A stretch of DNA of 64,000 nt, from contig SIAK01000007.1 of assembly GCA_009691805.1 (NCBI GenBank), forward strand, positions 1 through 64,000, in the 5' to 3' direction. This stretch comes from Phycisphaerales bacterium. GTDB lineage: Bacteria; Planctomycetota; Phycisphaerae; Phycisphaerales; SM1A02. Below, in pieces: positions 17,518 through 27,285 of the stretch; the first letter of the stretch is position 1, and each line of letters begins with the position of its first letter. The notes under the pieces are model-generated. The model did no database searches. It saw only the letters and a program-made list of their open reading frames with translations, and had not been told where the DNA came from. The position numbers were made by a program, and so were the translations under genes.

Positions 17518-20442
17518 ATGAATACCGTGAAGAACGCACCGACATCGAACTCCTCGCTCTCTCTCCTCGGACCCACCGATACGTTTTTCCATCGGCACGT
17601 CCCGCACACGCAAGAAGATGTCGCGGCAATGCTCGGCGCGTGCGGCTACTCCGATCTCAGCGCGTTTTTGAACCATGCGATTCCAACTTCCATCCGCTCA
17701 ACGCGCCCGATGGAGATTGACGATCCAACGAAGTCGGGCAACTTTGCGGCACGCGGGGAAGCCGAAACACTGACGGCGATCAAGGCACTCGCCTCGAAGA
17801 ACAAGGTGTTCCGTTCCTACATCGGCATGGGATACACCGACACGATTGTGCCTGGCGTGATCCTGCGCAACATCCTCGAAAACCCGGCGTGGTACACGGC
17901 GTACACGCCCTACCAAGCGGAAATCGCGCAAGGTCGATTGGAAGCGCTGCTGAATTTTCAAACGATGATTGCGGAGCTCACAGGCCTGCCGCTCGCTGGT
18001 GCGTCGCTCTTGGATGAAGGCACCGCCGCGGCGGAAGCGATGAACATGTGCTTCGGGATCACGGGCGAAACGCGCACGAAGTTTTTCGTCGCGGAGGATT
18101 GCCATCCACAAACGATCGCTGTCGTCGAGACTCGCGCGAAGTGGCTCGGTCTTGAAATCGTCATTGGCAATCCGCTGACGTTTGAACCAGGCGATGCATT
18201 CTGTGGCGCACTTGTGCAGTACCCGACGACCGATGGTCGCATCGAGTGCTACCAATCGCTCACGACGCGCGTGCATGCATGCGGCGCACTCATGGTTGCT
18301 GCTTGTGATCCGCTCGCACTCGTGGTCTTGGCGCCACCCGCGAGTTGGGGCGCTGACATTGCTGTCGGCAGCGCGCAACGATTCGGCGTGCCGATGGGGT
18401 TTGGTGGCCCGCACGCTGGTTTCATTGCAACCAGCGACGCGTATGTACGCAAGCTTCCAGGTCGCATCATTGGCGTGTCGCGCGATGTGCATGGCAACCG
18501 CGCGCTTCGCATGGCGATTCAAACGCGCGAGCAGCACATTCGCCGAGATAAGGCGACGTCCAACATTTGTACTGCGCAGGTGTTGCTTGCTGTGATGGCG
18601 GGCATGTACGGCACCTATCACGGACCCGAAGGACTTCGCAACATCGCCACGCGAGTGCATCGATTGACGAGCACGCTTGCACGCGCGCTCACCAAGCTTG
18701 GTCACAATTGCGGCGACGGCGCGTTCTTCGACACGCTTCGTGTGAAACTCGGCAACGGCATGATTGCGACGGACGTTCACGCACTCGCGACACAACACAA
18801 GGTGAACCTGCGCAGTTATGGCGATGGCTCCATCGGACTCACGCTTGATGAAGCGACGACGGAAGTCGAACTCACCACACTGCTCAAGATCTTCGTGGGC
18901 ACGCGCGCAGCGTCAACCACACTCACCGCCTGCGACGGTTGCATTCCCGCAGTGTTCACGCGCACTGCTCCGATGATGCAGCACGAAGTGTTCAACCGCT
19001 ATCACGGTGAGCATGAAATGCTTCGCTACATCAATCGCTTGGCGTCGAAAGATCTTTCGATGGTGCATTCGATGATCACGCTCGGCTCGTGCACGATGAA
19101 GCTGAATGCGACGAGCGAAATGATTCCTGTGACGTGGCCAGAGTTTGGACAGATGCATCCATTCGCGCCGCGCGATCAATGGCAGGGTTACGCGGAACTC
19201 TTCCGCACCCTTGAACTGTGGCTCTGCGAAGCGACAGGATTTGCGGCGATGAGTTTGCAGCCCAACGCGGGCTCGCAGGGCGAATACGCTGGTTTACTCG
19301 TCATTCGCGCCTATCACGAACATCGCGGCGACATGCAACGCGATGTTTGTCTCATTCCTGTTTCCGCACACGGCACGAATCCCGCGTCTGCGGTCGTTGC
19401 AGGCATGCGCGTGATTCCGGTGGCGTGCGATAGCGCGGGCAACATTGATCTCGTAGATCTTGCGAAGCGCGCAGAGGAACATTCCGCGCAACTCGGTGCA
19501 TTCATGATGACCTATCCGTCTACGCACGGCGTGTTCGAAGAAGCGGTGAAGGACGCTTGCGCGATCGTCCACAAACACGGTGGTCAGGTGTACATGGACG
19601 GCGCGAACATGAACGCGCAGGTTGGACTCACGAGCCCTGGTCACATCGGCGCGGATGTTTGCCACCTCAACTTGCACAAGACATTCTGCATTCCGCATGG
19701 TGGTGGCGGTCCCGGCATGGGACCCATCGGCGTCGCGGCGCACTTGAAAGATTTCCTTCCTGGCCATCCTGTCATGCGACCTGAATCTGCGGGTCGCCAT
19801 GCGATCGGTCCAGTTTCCTCCGCGCCCTACGGCAGTGCTTCCATCTTGCCGATTCCGTGGATGTACATCGCGATGTTGGGCGCGGACGGATTACGCAAGT
19901 GCACGGAGATGGCGATTCTCAATGCCAACTACATGGCTTCGCGATTGAAGTTGCACTACTCAATCGTCTACGCGAATCAACATGGACTCTGCGCGCACGA
20001 ATTCATCCTCGACTTCCGCCCGTTTGACAAGAGTGCTGGTGTGAAGATCGACGACGTTGCGAAGCGATTGATGGACTACGGATTCCATGCGCCGACGATG
20101 AGTTGGCCCGTACCTGGCACGCTCATGATCGAACCAACCGAGAGTGAAGCGAAGGCGGAACTCGATCGATTCTGCGACGCGCTCATTGCAATTCGAGCGG
20201 AGATTCGTGCGATTGAAGAGGGCAACGCGCCGCGTGATGACAATGTGCTCAAGCACGCGCCACACACAGTTGCGGCAGTGAGCGCAGACACCTGGACGCA
20301 TGCATATTCACGCGAAGTTGCTGCGTATCCAGCGCCGTGGCTCAAGGATTACAAGTTCTGGCCGGCAGTTGGTCGCGTTGACAATCCCTACGGCGATCGC
20401 AATCTCGTGTGCGCGTGTGAACCCATGAGTTCGTATTCCTAA
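17518..20442 (+). CDS. gcvP: glycine dehydrogenase (decarboxylating), P protein
   Basis: The P protein of the glycine cleavage system: PLP-dependent decarboxylation of glycine with transfer of aminomethyl to the H protein lipoyl arm. It is a single 974-residue chain containing both ancestral halves. '[16 protein letters not shown]' and '[10 protein letters not shown]'-like '[16 protein letters not shown]' mark the N-terminal half, and the PLP Lys lies in '[18 protein letters not shown]' (about 721). '[15 protein letters not shown]' is also typical. No gcvT, gcvH or lpd is nearby. The ends are tight: the convergent DUF4340-type gene begins 21 bases after the stop. Confidence 0.97.
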   Translation: MNTVKNAPTSNSSLSLLGPTDTFFHRHVPHTQEDVAAMLGACGYSDLSAFLNHAIPTSIRSTRPMEIDDPTKSGNFAARGEAETLTAIKALASKNKVFRSYIGMGYTDTIVPGVILRNILENPAWYTAYTPYQAEIAQGRLEALLNFQTMIAELTGLPLAGASLLDEGTAAAEAMNMCFGITGETRTKFFVAEDCHPQTIAVVETRAKWLGLEIVIGNPLTFEPGDAFCGALVQYPTTDGRIECYQSLTTRVHACGALMVAACDPLALVVLAPPASWGADIAVGSAQRFGVPMGFGGPHAGFIATSDAYVRKLPGRIIGVSRDVHGNRALRMAIQTREQHIRRDKATSNICTAQVLLAVMAGMYGTYHGPEGLRNIATRVHRLTSTLARALTKLGHNCGDGAFFDTLRVKLGNGMIATDVHALATQHKVNLRSYGDGSIGLTLDEATTEVELTTLLKIFVGTRAASTTLTACDGCIPAVFTRTAPMMQHEVFNRYHGEHEMLRYINRLASKDLSMVHSMITLGSCTMKLNATSEMIPVTWPEFGQMHPFAPRDQWQGYAELFRTLELWLCEATGFAAMSLQPNAGSQGEYAGLLVIRAYHEHRGDMQRDVCLIPVSAHGTNPASAVVAGMRVIPVACDSAGNIDLVDLAKRAEEHSAQLGAFMMTYPSTHGVFEEAVKDACAIVHKHGGQVYMDGANMNAQVGLTSPGHIGADVCHLNLHKTFCIPHGGGGPGMGPIGVAAHLKDFLPGHPVMRPESAGRHAIGPVSSAPYGSASILPIPWMYIAMLGADGLRKCTEMAILNANYMASRLKLHYSIVYANQHGLCAHEFILDFRPFDKSAGVKIDDVAKRLMDYGFHAPTMSWPVPGTLMIEPTESEAKAELDRFCDALIAIRAEIRAIEEGNAPRDDNVLKHAPHTVAAVSADTWTHAYSREVAAYPAPWLKDYKFWPAVGRVDNPYGDRNLVCACEPMSSYS

Positions 20443-20463
20443 ACGCGAATGCGCGAATCGAAA

Positions 20464-21546
20464 CTAGCGCGAGGGTGGCATGCCTTCGAGCGAAGGTGGT
20501 TCAAACTTCAATTGCTGCACTTTCCATGCGGGAAGTCGGAACTCCCACGCCTTGTGCGCGTCGTTCCATGCTGCCCAATCAGGCACTTGAGGATCTCCGC
20601 CGTACTTGTACTTCGCGTTGACTTCGCCGTTGAGTCCCGCGTCGGGCTTGGGTGCACCTTCATGCGGCGTGATTTCGAATCGCACCCACATCCGATCGCC
20701 TTCAGTTACGCCATGCACAACCACGCGCGCGCGCAGTGAATCAAACACGATCGTCTGCGTCGGCGCATCCGCGAGCGGTGTCGTGTGCGCAAGACGAACG
20801 TCATCGAACTCAAGTCGCGAGAGCCAAGAAGGAAGCATGGACTCTGCTTCGTGGATGCGCTCTGGTGTCCACTGCTCCTTCGATGCTTCCGATGCTGTTG
20901 CGGTCCACACTTTGCCGTATGGATCCCGCGTCAACGACAAGCCATCAAACTCTGCGCTATGCACTTCACCATCGGGGAGCGACAAGAGCGTCGTGTCCAT
21001 CCAACGCTGCGGTTCCACATCCACCGAGACCGAGCCTCGGCAACGCCAACACTGCGTCTCGCTCAACATCCGCAGGTACTGCGTTCGCGGCTTCGCGCGC
21101 TCTTGTCCGATGACGTATTCGGCGAACGGTGCGCTTGACGCACTTCCATCCGGCGTGTCAAACAAGCGAACAAGCGCGCCCACGGACGCTTCCGTCGCTG
21201 GCCACGCAAGCGCAAGTTCACCGAATTTCTCGGGTTTCGCAGTCATCGCAGCATCCTTTTCGAGAGATGCGAGACCGTTTACGAGTCCTGCGACCTGTGC
21301 TGTTGATGCGGGATATCCATCACTTGTCGCCAACTTCCATGCCCCAGCGGCATCGCGCGTCAAGATGATCGCATCCGTGCCGCGCTGCACTTCAATGCGC
21401 GAAATCGCGCTGATGCGTTGCGCGAGTTCAGGCGCAAACGCACCTACCGAGTCCGTCGCATCCTTTGTCTGGCTCAGCATCAAGACATAAGCACTCGCCG
21501 TGAGGAGGAGCACCACAAACCCAAGGACAGTAATTTTCCCTTTCAT
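20464..21546 (-). CDS. DUF4340-type membrane-anchored protein
   Basis: A 360-residue protein with one N-terminal transmembrane helix (about 5-25) and a long extracytoplasmic domain. 'ISRIEVQRGTDAIILTRDAAGAWKLATSDGYPASTAQVAGLVNGLASLE' is the repeated strand pattern of DUF4340. In this family the gene follows a Gld-type ABC transporter, as here. The ATG at 21,546 overlaps the preceding stop (ATGA); the open frame upstream is not used. Its role in the transporter complex is unknown. Confidence 0.82.
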   Translation of the reverse strand: MKGKITVLGFVVLLLTASAYVLMLSQTKDATDSVGAFAPELAQRISAISRIEVQRGTDAIILTRDAAGAWKLATSDGYPASTAQVAGLVNGLASLEKDAAMTAKPEKFGELALAWPATEASVGALVRLFDTPDGSASSAPFAEYVIGQERAKPRTQYLRMLSETQCWRCRGSVSVDVEPQRWMDTTLLSLPDGEVHSAEFDGLSLTRDPYGKVWTATASEASKEQWTPERIHEAESMLPSWLSRLEFDDVRLAHTTPLADAPTQTIVFDSLRARVVVHGVTEGDRMWVRFEITPHEGAPKPDAGLNGEVNAKYKYGGDPQVPDWAAWNDAHKAWEFRLPAWKVQQLKFEPPSLEGMPPSR

Positions 21547-23438
21547 GCGCCCTTCTCCTGCTGCGTATCTGCATGCATGCGTTCTCGTCGCCAACGCAGC
21601 AGTGACCAAATCGTCAACACCACCGCGACGGCGAGCGGCCACACGACAACATGTAACAACATGAGTCGCCGGCCGAGTTGTTCAATCTCTTCGCGCATGG
21701 AAAATTGCACGTCGCGCAATTCGCGCTTGGCGGTCACCACCTTCACTTCAAGTGCCTTCAATTCCGCTGCTTGTTCAGGCGAAAGCGTAATGACGCTCTG
21801 CGGCGCAAGTTCCACACCTTCGCCTTGAAGTCGCTGCAGGTCGGCAATCTTGAATTCCGTCTTTTGAATGTCGGTGCGTAACGCCTCTTCACGCGTGAGA
21901 TAGCGAGCTTCCGCCTCTTTGCGAATCATCGCGACACGCGTGAATGGTCGACGGAAATCACCGCGCGCTCGCAACTCTGCAAGGGTAGAGGACCCGCCCA
22001 TCTGTTCAAGCATGTTCACCACGAGCGCGCCGTTGTCAGAGACCGTGCGCGTGCCTTGGTCTGAGGATTGCAACCAGGTGCGATCATCAAGGAGATCCGC
22101 ATCCGCAAGCACAATGAGATTCGCCGTGCCCTTCGCGCGCTGCCCATGCGCATCCGCAAACGCGCTCTCGAACGGACCTCGCACGCGCGCGACAAGTGTG
22201 CGCGCAAGATCATCGCTCTTGAAATCGCGAATCAACTGATCCGCCTTGCCAAAGTAGCCCAACTTCATCGCCTGAAGAAGCTGCGAATCCTTCGTTGTGG
22301 AAATGATCGGCTCGAGTGTTGTGGTCGCGCCTTCAAGTACTTCGATCGAACCTGCGCTCATGATGTTCACCGTTGACAACGGCGATGTCACGGGATCTTT
22401 CGTCGAGAGATTCTCTTTGCGCAACGAGAGCCAAACGGGATAGTCGAGATCCATCACGACACCAGTAGGGGTCTGAGATTGGATGCGTGTCGACGTGCCG
22501 CGATCAGCCACCACGAGATGCCCGCCATTGCCTGCATCGACGGGGAATTGCAACCCCCACGACGCAAGCAATGCACCAACATTGAAGTCCGTGCCCTTGC
22601 CTGTGTCGCCAAACTTCTCCGCGTTGGGATCCGTTTCGCACCATGGATCAAGAAACAAAATCGTCGGTTTCCCCGCGAGAATCCATGCATCAAGCGCACG
22701 CAGTGTTGCCTCGCTGAGTTGACGCGGCTGCACGACCACGAGCACACCAAGGTCCTCAGGAATCGCCGTCGCATCTTGCGCGACGGTGACGAAATCAAAG
22801 AGCTGCTTGAGCTGCTGCGTGATGATGGGCTCTCGACCGCCCTGCTCAGGATGACTCGGATCAAAGCGCTGCGCAGGCAACGTTGAAAGCCAACCGATCT
22901 TCGGTTTGGTATCACGACCGACAGTCAAGATGCGACGCGCGAGTTCATACTCAAGAAATGGTTCCTGCTCAGTCGCAAGATATGGAATCACTTCTGTGCG
23001 ATCGGTACTACCACGCACGACGAGACCGAGTGTGAGTGTGCGACCTGTGCCATCCACACTCAACGGCGAGAGCCCACTGGATCGGGCAATCTCTTCCGCT
23101 TCGGAGAATGGCTGCGGATCAATCTCCTTCAATTGCAACTTGCCATCCGACACCGCGCAAACTTCCACCAAGAACTCGCGCACCCGCTGCGCATACGCAC
23201 GAAGTTGCGGTGCATCGGTTCCTTGTTCGGCAGTCCAATACAACTCGAGTTGCACGGGCTCATCCAACTGCTCCGCGATTTTCGCCATGCCTGGAGAGAC
23301 GCTATAGAGTCGCTCTTGCGTCAAGTCGAGACGCGCGAAACGCAGCGTCGACCAGAGCACCATGTTGATCGCCGCAAAGCCAACGACCGCAGCAACAACA
23401 GCGAAGAGGGTGAAAGTTCGTTTATCAGAACGAGCCAT
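21543..23438 (-). CDS. GldG-like extracytoplasmic component of an ABC-2 system
   Basis: A 631-residue protein with an N-terminal helix, a large soluble domain ('RLDLTQERLYSVSPGMAKIAEQLDEPVQLELYW', the GldG/IFT52-like start), a coiled-coil-prone region near residue 540 and a C-terminal helix before a basic end. GldG works with the permease GldF and the ATPase GldA in gliding Bacteroidetes; outside that group the same trio is widespread and its substrate is not known. It sits 33 bases after the permease gene and overlaps the DUF4340 gene by 4 bases. Confidence 0.85.
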   Translation of the reverse strand: MARSDKRTFTLFAVVAAVVGFAAINMVLWSTLRFARLDLTQERLYSVSPGMAKIAEQLDEPVQLELYWTAEQGTDAPQLRAYAQRVREFLVEVCAVSDGKLQLKEIDPQPFSEAEEIARSSGLSPLSVDGTGRTLTLGLVVRGSTDRTEVIPYLATEQEPFLEYELARRILTVGRDTKPKIGWLSTLPAQRFDPSHPEQGGREPIITQQLKQLFDFVTVAQDATAIPEDLGVLVVVQPRQLSEATLRALDAWILAGKPTILFLDPWCETDPNAEKFGDTGKGTDFNVGALLASWGLQFPVDAGNGGHLVVADRGTSTRIQSQTPTGVVMDLDYPVWLSLRKENLSTKDPVTSPLSTVNIMSAGSIEVLEGATTTLEPIISTTKDSQLLQAMKLGYFGKADQLIRDFKSDDLARTLVARVRGPFESAFADAHGQRAKGTANLIVLADADLLDDRTWLQSSDQGTRTVSDNGALVVNMLEQMGGSSTLAELRARGDFRRPFTRVAMIRKEAEARYLTREEALRTDIQKTEFKIADLQRLQGEGVELAPQSVITLSPEQAAELKALEVKVVTAKRELRDVQFSMREEIEQLGRRLMLLHVVVWPLAVAVVLTIWSLLRWRRERMHADTQQEKGA

Positions 23439-23471
23439 GGGAAATCTCAGTAACGCTTTCGAAGCAAAGAC

Positions 23472-24236
23472 TCAGTCGCTCTTCTTCCAATCAATCACGG
23501 CGGTGTTCAACCAGAGAAACACTGCCATGCCGAGGACGAAGTAGAGCACGTCACGCAGATCCACCACGCCGCGCATGAGCGCATCGAAGTGCGTCAACGC
23601 GCTCGTCGAAGCAAGGGATTCAATCACGCCACTCGGCGCAAACGCGCGCACAACATCGAGCGCTGCGGGATAGCCGAGCAGCAAGATGATGAATGACACC
23701 GCAACGCTCAACACAAACGCGATGACTTGATTTTTCGTCCACGCGCTAATGAGCGCGCCGATGGACAGCATGAATCCCGCAAGCAAGATCGTCGCGAGAT
23801 AGCCCGTGCAGAGCGCGCCATGATCAGGATCACCCAGCCACGCGAGCGTGAACCAAAATGGAATCGTCAACAAGATCGCGACCACGGCAAATGCCCACGC
23901 TGCGAAAAACTTCCCGAGCACCAGGTCGCTCAACGCAAACGGCAGCGTGACGAGTAACTCAATCGTGCCCGTGCGGCGCTCTTCCGCCCACAATCGCATT
24001 GAAATCGCGGGAAGAATCAAGAGAAACAGCCAAGGCACAAACTGAAAGAACGGTCGAAGGTCCGCTTGTCCGCGTTCGTAGAGCGAACCAATGTTGAACG
24101 TGAAAAGCCCTGCGAGAAACAGGAAGATCACGAGGAAGACAGCAGCGAGCGGTGTCGCGAAGTACGAGCGGAACTCTCTACGGAAAACGATGTAGACGCG
24201 ACCGCATCGACCGAGCGTGGGTGACTGAACACTCAT
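23472..24236 (-). CDS. ABC-2 permease, GldF-like
   Basis: A 254-residue integral membrane protein with six predicted helices. It begins 'RVYIVFRREFRSYFATPLAAVFLVIFLFLAGLFTF' and has 'FFQFVPWLFLLILPAISMRLWAEERRTGTIELLVTLP', a pattern characteristic of GldF-type permeases. It overlaps the ATPase gene by 4 bases and precedes the GldG-like gene, so ATPase, permease, GldG-like and DUF4340-type genes form one operon. Confidence 0.88.
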   Translation of the reverse strand: MSVQSPTLGRCGRVYIVFRREFRSYFATPLAAVFLVIFLFLAGLFTFNIGSLYERGQADLRPFFQFVPWLFLLILPAISMRLWAEERRTGTIELLVTLPFALSDLVLGKFFAAWAFAVVAILLTIPFWFTLAWLGDPDHGALCTGYLATILLAGFMLSIGALISAWTKNQVIAFVLSVAVSFIILLLGYPAALDVVRAFAPSGVIESLASTSALTHFDALMRGVVDLRDVLYFVLGMAVFLWLNTAVIDWKKSD

Positions 24237-25057
24237 CGCTTGCCTCCCATGCCGCTCTTGCCACCGCGCGCGTTCGAGGTAATGCCCTCACCTGTTGTCA
24301 TCATGCGAAACACATGATCCATGCGGTGTTTCGTCACATGCGCGGGCGCCTTCGATTCCATCTCCGACGGCGTGCCGTCAAACACAACGCTGCCTTGATT
24401 GATGACAATCGCGCGCGTGCACACCGCTTCAACTTCTTCAAGAATGTGCGTGGAAAGCACAACCGCACGATCGCGACCAAGTTCCGTAATCAGCGCGCGC
24501 ACTTCATGCTTCTGGTTGGGATCAAGTCCATCGGTTGGCTCATCGAGAATCAGAATGCGCGGATCATGCATGAGTGCTTGCGCAAGCCCCGTGCGGCGCT
24601 TGTAGCCCTTCGAAAGCGTTTCGAAACTCTTGCGACGCATGCCTTGCAGATGCACGCGATCAATGACGCTCTCGACGCGATCGCGCGCTTCTTTTCCCAC
24701 GTAACCGCGCGCAGCGGCAACGAACGCGAGAAACTCTTCGACGGTCATTTCGGGATATGCAGGCGCGCCCTCGGGCAGATAGCCAAACGTGCGCTTCGCT
24801 TCGATGGGATGCGTCAGAAGATTGATGCCGCAGAGCGAGATCGCGCCGGCAGTCGGCTCAAGGTATCCCGTGATCATGCGCATCGAGGTGCTCTTGCCAG
24901 CACCGTTAGGACCGAGGAATCCAAGGACTTCGCCCGCGCGCACGCGAAGATCGATTCCTCGCACCGCATACGTTGTTCCGAATCGCTTCTCAAGTCCTGT
25001 GGCGATGAGCAACTCTTCAGACGCCGTGGATGAAGTGTGTACTGTAACTTTCGCCAT
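24233..25057 (-). CDS. ABC ATPase, GldA-like
   Basis: A 274-residue ATP-binding subunit. Walker A is 'GPNGAGKST', the signature region is 'LSKGYKRRTGLAQAL' (LSKGY instead of LSGGQ, normal for this branch), Walker B is 'ILILDEPTDGLD' and the switch His is in 'STHILEE'. The ATG at 25,057 was chosen because it places the start just before the domain; the frame is open further upstream into the neighbouring gene. It is the first gene of the Gld-like operon, which begins inside the spacer after the adjacent ABC-2 system. Confidence 0.92.
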   Translation of the reverse strand: MAKVTVHTSSTASEELLIATGLEKRFGTTYAVRGIDLRVRAGEVLGFLGPNGAGKSTSMRMITGYLEPTAGAISLCGINLLTHPIEAKRTFGYLPEGAPAYPEMTVEEFLAFVAAARGYVGKEARDRVESVIDRVHLQGMRRKSFETLSKGYKRRTGLAQALMHDPRILILDEPTDGLDPNQKHEVRALITELGRDRAVVLSTHILEEVEAVCTRAIVINQGSVVFDGTPSEMESKAPAHVTKHRMDHVFRMMTTGEGITSNARGGKSGMGGKR

Positions 25058-25098
25058 CAGTAGAAATCTTTCTCGACGAACAACGCGCGCGCGAGAAT

Positions 25099-26403
25099 CT
25101 AGCGTGAAACAGAACGCGTTGCCCGCACACCCACCAGCAATCCCACGATTCCAACCGCGATCAGAATACACAAGGGCAACACTTGCTCCGCGAAAGGAGT
25201 GTCGCGCCAGAATGGTCCTTCAATCGCGGAAACCGCCCAGCGAAATGGGCTCGCCATGCTGACCGTCTTGAAAAACGGCGGCATGAGAAACAATGGAATC
25301 GTGCCTCCCCCGATCATCGCCAGCATGAGAAGCGCGCCGCGACCCGCGCCTTGCGCTTGCGCTTCCGTTCGACACGCACCAGCGATCAACATGGAAAGGC
25401 CGCTGAACGCGAACGCGGTGGCGAGGAACGCCACAAGCAGCAGCAGCGGCTGTTGCACACTTGAGCCGAACGCAATGACTGCGAGCGCAAGCAAAACGAC
25501 TTGCACGAGAAACGCCGTCACGAAACAAGCGAGGCCTTTGCCCGCGAGCAATTGACCGCGCGTGATCGGCGCGAGTCGGAGTCGATCGAGCGTCCCGCGC
25601 ATCCGTTCGCTCACGAGTGATGTTGCGAACGCCATTACGCAACCTGCGAGGCCCCACACGATGCCCTGCGGAAAGCTGATATCGAACGCATCGCGCGGGC
25701 CACCCTCGCGCGACGCGAGCTCTTCAATCTTGATCGCAACAGGTGACCAAGGCGCTTCGGCGCTTTCACTCTCGCTCGAATTCGTTTCGCCTTCCTTCAC
25801 ATTGCCTTGCGCAATGGAACTTGAAAATGACTCGCCCGCAGTAATCAGTGCGCTCGCTGCAAGTTTCTGTCCTGGCGAAAGATTCGACGCGCTCGCGAGG
25901 GATTGACGCGCGCCCTTCGCAAGTTGCGCCATCGACTCTGTGTTCGCGAAGACCTTAGAGAGTTGTCGGAACGCGAGCTCGTTCAATTTCCCTTGAATGA
26001 GTCCAACTTCTGCGCGCCGCGATGGATCGACGATCGCTTCAATCGGAATCCCGCCGCCGCCGAAGAGACCCGTGATGCCATCCTGCATCGATGCGGGAAG
26101 CACGATCGCGGCTGTGACTTTGCCCGCGCGCACAAGATCCTCCGCGAGTTCTCGCCGCTCAACTTGCGTGACTTCAAACGACGTGTCCGCGAGCAAATCT
26201 TTCGTGATGCCTTGTGCGAGCGTCGAATCACTTTCAACAACGAGCGCGACATCGATCTTGCTTCCGCCATCTGGTCCACCTCCAAAGATGAATCCGAAGA
26301 ACGTCGCGAGTATCATTGGGAAAAAGAAGGTGAAGAACACCTCGCCCTTATCCCGGAACATAAGGCGCAAATCTTTGGTGGCGATGGCGAGGATGGCGTT
26401 CAT
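25099..26403 (-). CDS. ABC-2 permease, NatB/YhaP-like
   Basis: A 434-residue permease. An N-terminal helix ('GEVFFTFFFPMILATFFGFIFGGG') is followed by a large extracytoplasmic domain of about 190 residues and then five or six helices ('QGIVWGLAGCVMAFATSLVSERMRGTLDRLRLAPITRGQLLAGK'). This is the layout of ABC-2 exporters of the NatB/YhgE type. It overlaps the upstream ATPase gene by 4 bases, which gives a two-gene exporter. The substrate is unknown (drug or ion export are family possibilities). Confidence 0.88.
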   Translation of the reverse strand: MNAILAIATKDLRLMFRDKGEVFFTFFFPMILATFFGFIFGGGPDGGSKIDVALVVESDSTLAQGITKDLLADTSFEVTQVERRELAEDLVRAGKVTAAIVLPASMQDGITGLFGGGGIPIEAIVDPSRRAEVGLIQGKLNELAFRQLSKVFANTESMAQLAKGARQSLASASNLSPGQKLAASALITAGESFSSSIAQGNVKEGETNSSESESAEAPWSPVAIKIEELASREGGPRDAFDISFPQGIVWGLAGCVMAFATSLVSERMRGTLDRLRLAPITRGQLLAGKGLACFVTAFLVQVVLLALAVIAFGSSVQQPLLLLVAFLATAFAFSGLSMLIAGACRTEAQAQGAGRGALLMLAMIGGGTIPLFLMPPFFKTVSMASPFRWAVSAIEGPFWRDTPFAEQVLPLCILIAVGIVGLLVGVRATRSVSR

Positions 26404-27239
26404 TCGCGCAGGCTCCGACCGGTGAGTTTGAGGAAGACCGCTTCAAGATCAGGTTGCTCGACGCGAATTCCCGTCACGCCACCACTCGAAAGTTGGCGCG
26501 CCACTTCGCCTGCAGGATCGACGGTCACAACGCGCAACTCCGCGTCGCCGCGAATCACAACGACGACGCTCGATCCTCCGTGCCGCGCGATGAGTTCATT
26601 CGGCGTACCTACATCGAGTAAGCGTCCGTGATCGACAATCGCCACGCGATGACAGATGCGCGCGGCTTCTTCCATGTAGTGCGTTGTGTAGACAATCGTC
26701 TTGCCTTGCGCTGCGAGTGTGCGCACGAGTTCGAGAATACGATTACGACTCTGCGGATCGACGCCCGCAGTTGGTTCATCAAGCAGCAGCAACTGCGGAT
26801 CATGCACGAGTGCAGCCGCGAGATTCAAGCGACGCTTCATGCCGCCCGAGAACGTCGAGACGCGACTCTTCGCGCGCGCGTCGAGTTCGACCAACTGCAA
26901 GAGAGAGTCCACACGCGCTGCGGCATTCGCCACGCCGTAGAGTGATGCGAAGAACAGAAGATTTTCGCGTGCGGTGAGTTCGCCGTACAGCGTGATTTCC
27001 TGCGGCGCGAGACCGAGATGCCGCCGCACGGATGCTTGTGAAGGTGAGCCGAGCGAAAGAAGATCCACCACACCGCTCGTCGGAGCGACAAGTCCTGTGG
27101 CGATCGCGATCGTCGTGGACTTCCCTGCGCCGTTGGGACCGAGCAATCCGAAAATCTCGCCAGCGCGCACTTCTAACGACAGCGCATCGACCGCGGTGAT
27201 CGAACCATAGGTCTTGCAAATGTCGCGAAGCGTGAGCAC
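26400..27239 (-). CDS. ABC ATPase partner of the NatB-like permease
   Basis: A 279-residue ATP-binding subunit with Walker A 'GPNGAGKST', signature 'FSGGMKRRLNLAAALV', Walker B 'LLLLDEPTAGVD' and 'YTTHYMEEA'. This is the DrrA/NatA class. The start codon is GTG at 27,239. A TACGCT box lies 9 bases upstream, so the transcript may be leaderless. It leads the two-gene exporter, and the Gld-like operon follows in the same direction. Confidence 0.92.
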   Translation of the reverse strand: MLTLRDICKTYGSITAVDALSLEVRAGEIFGLLGPNGAGKSTTIAIATGLVAPTSGVVDLLSLGSPSQASVRRHLGLAPQEITLYGELTARENLLFFASLYGVANAAARVDSLLQLVELDARAKSRVSTFSGGMKRRLNLAAALVHDPQLLLLDEPTAGVDPQSRNRILELVRTLAAQGKTIVYTTHYMEEAARICHRVAIVDHGRLLDVGTPNELIARHGGSSVVVVIRGDAELRVVTVDPAGEVARQLSSGGVTGIRVEQPDLEAVFLKLTGRSLRE

Positions 27240-27248
27240 GGACGCGGC

Positions 27249-27277
27249 AGCGTACCTCAGCCGCTATCCGATATTCT
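27249..27277. promoter_or_regulatory. divergent pair of -10-like boxes
   Basis: On the minus strand TACGCT (27,254-27,249) is 9 bases before the GTG of the ABC ATPase. On the plus strand TATTCT (27,272-27,277) is 8 bases before the ATG at 27,286. Both genes are served from a 46-base spacer. Confidence 0.5.
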
Positions 27278-27285
27278 CGCATTCC

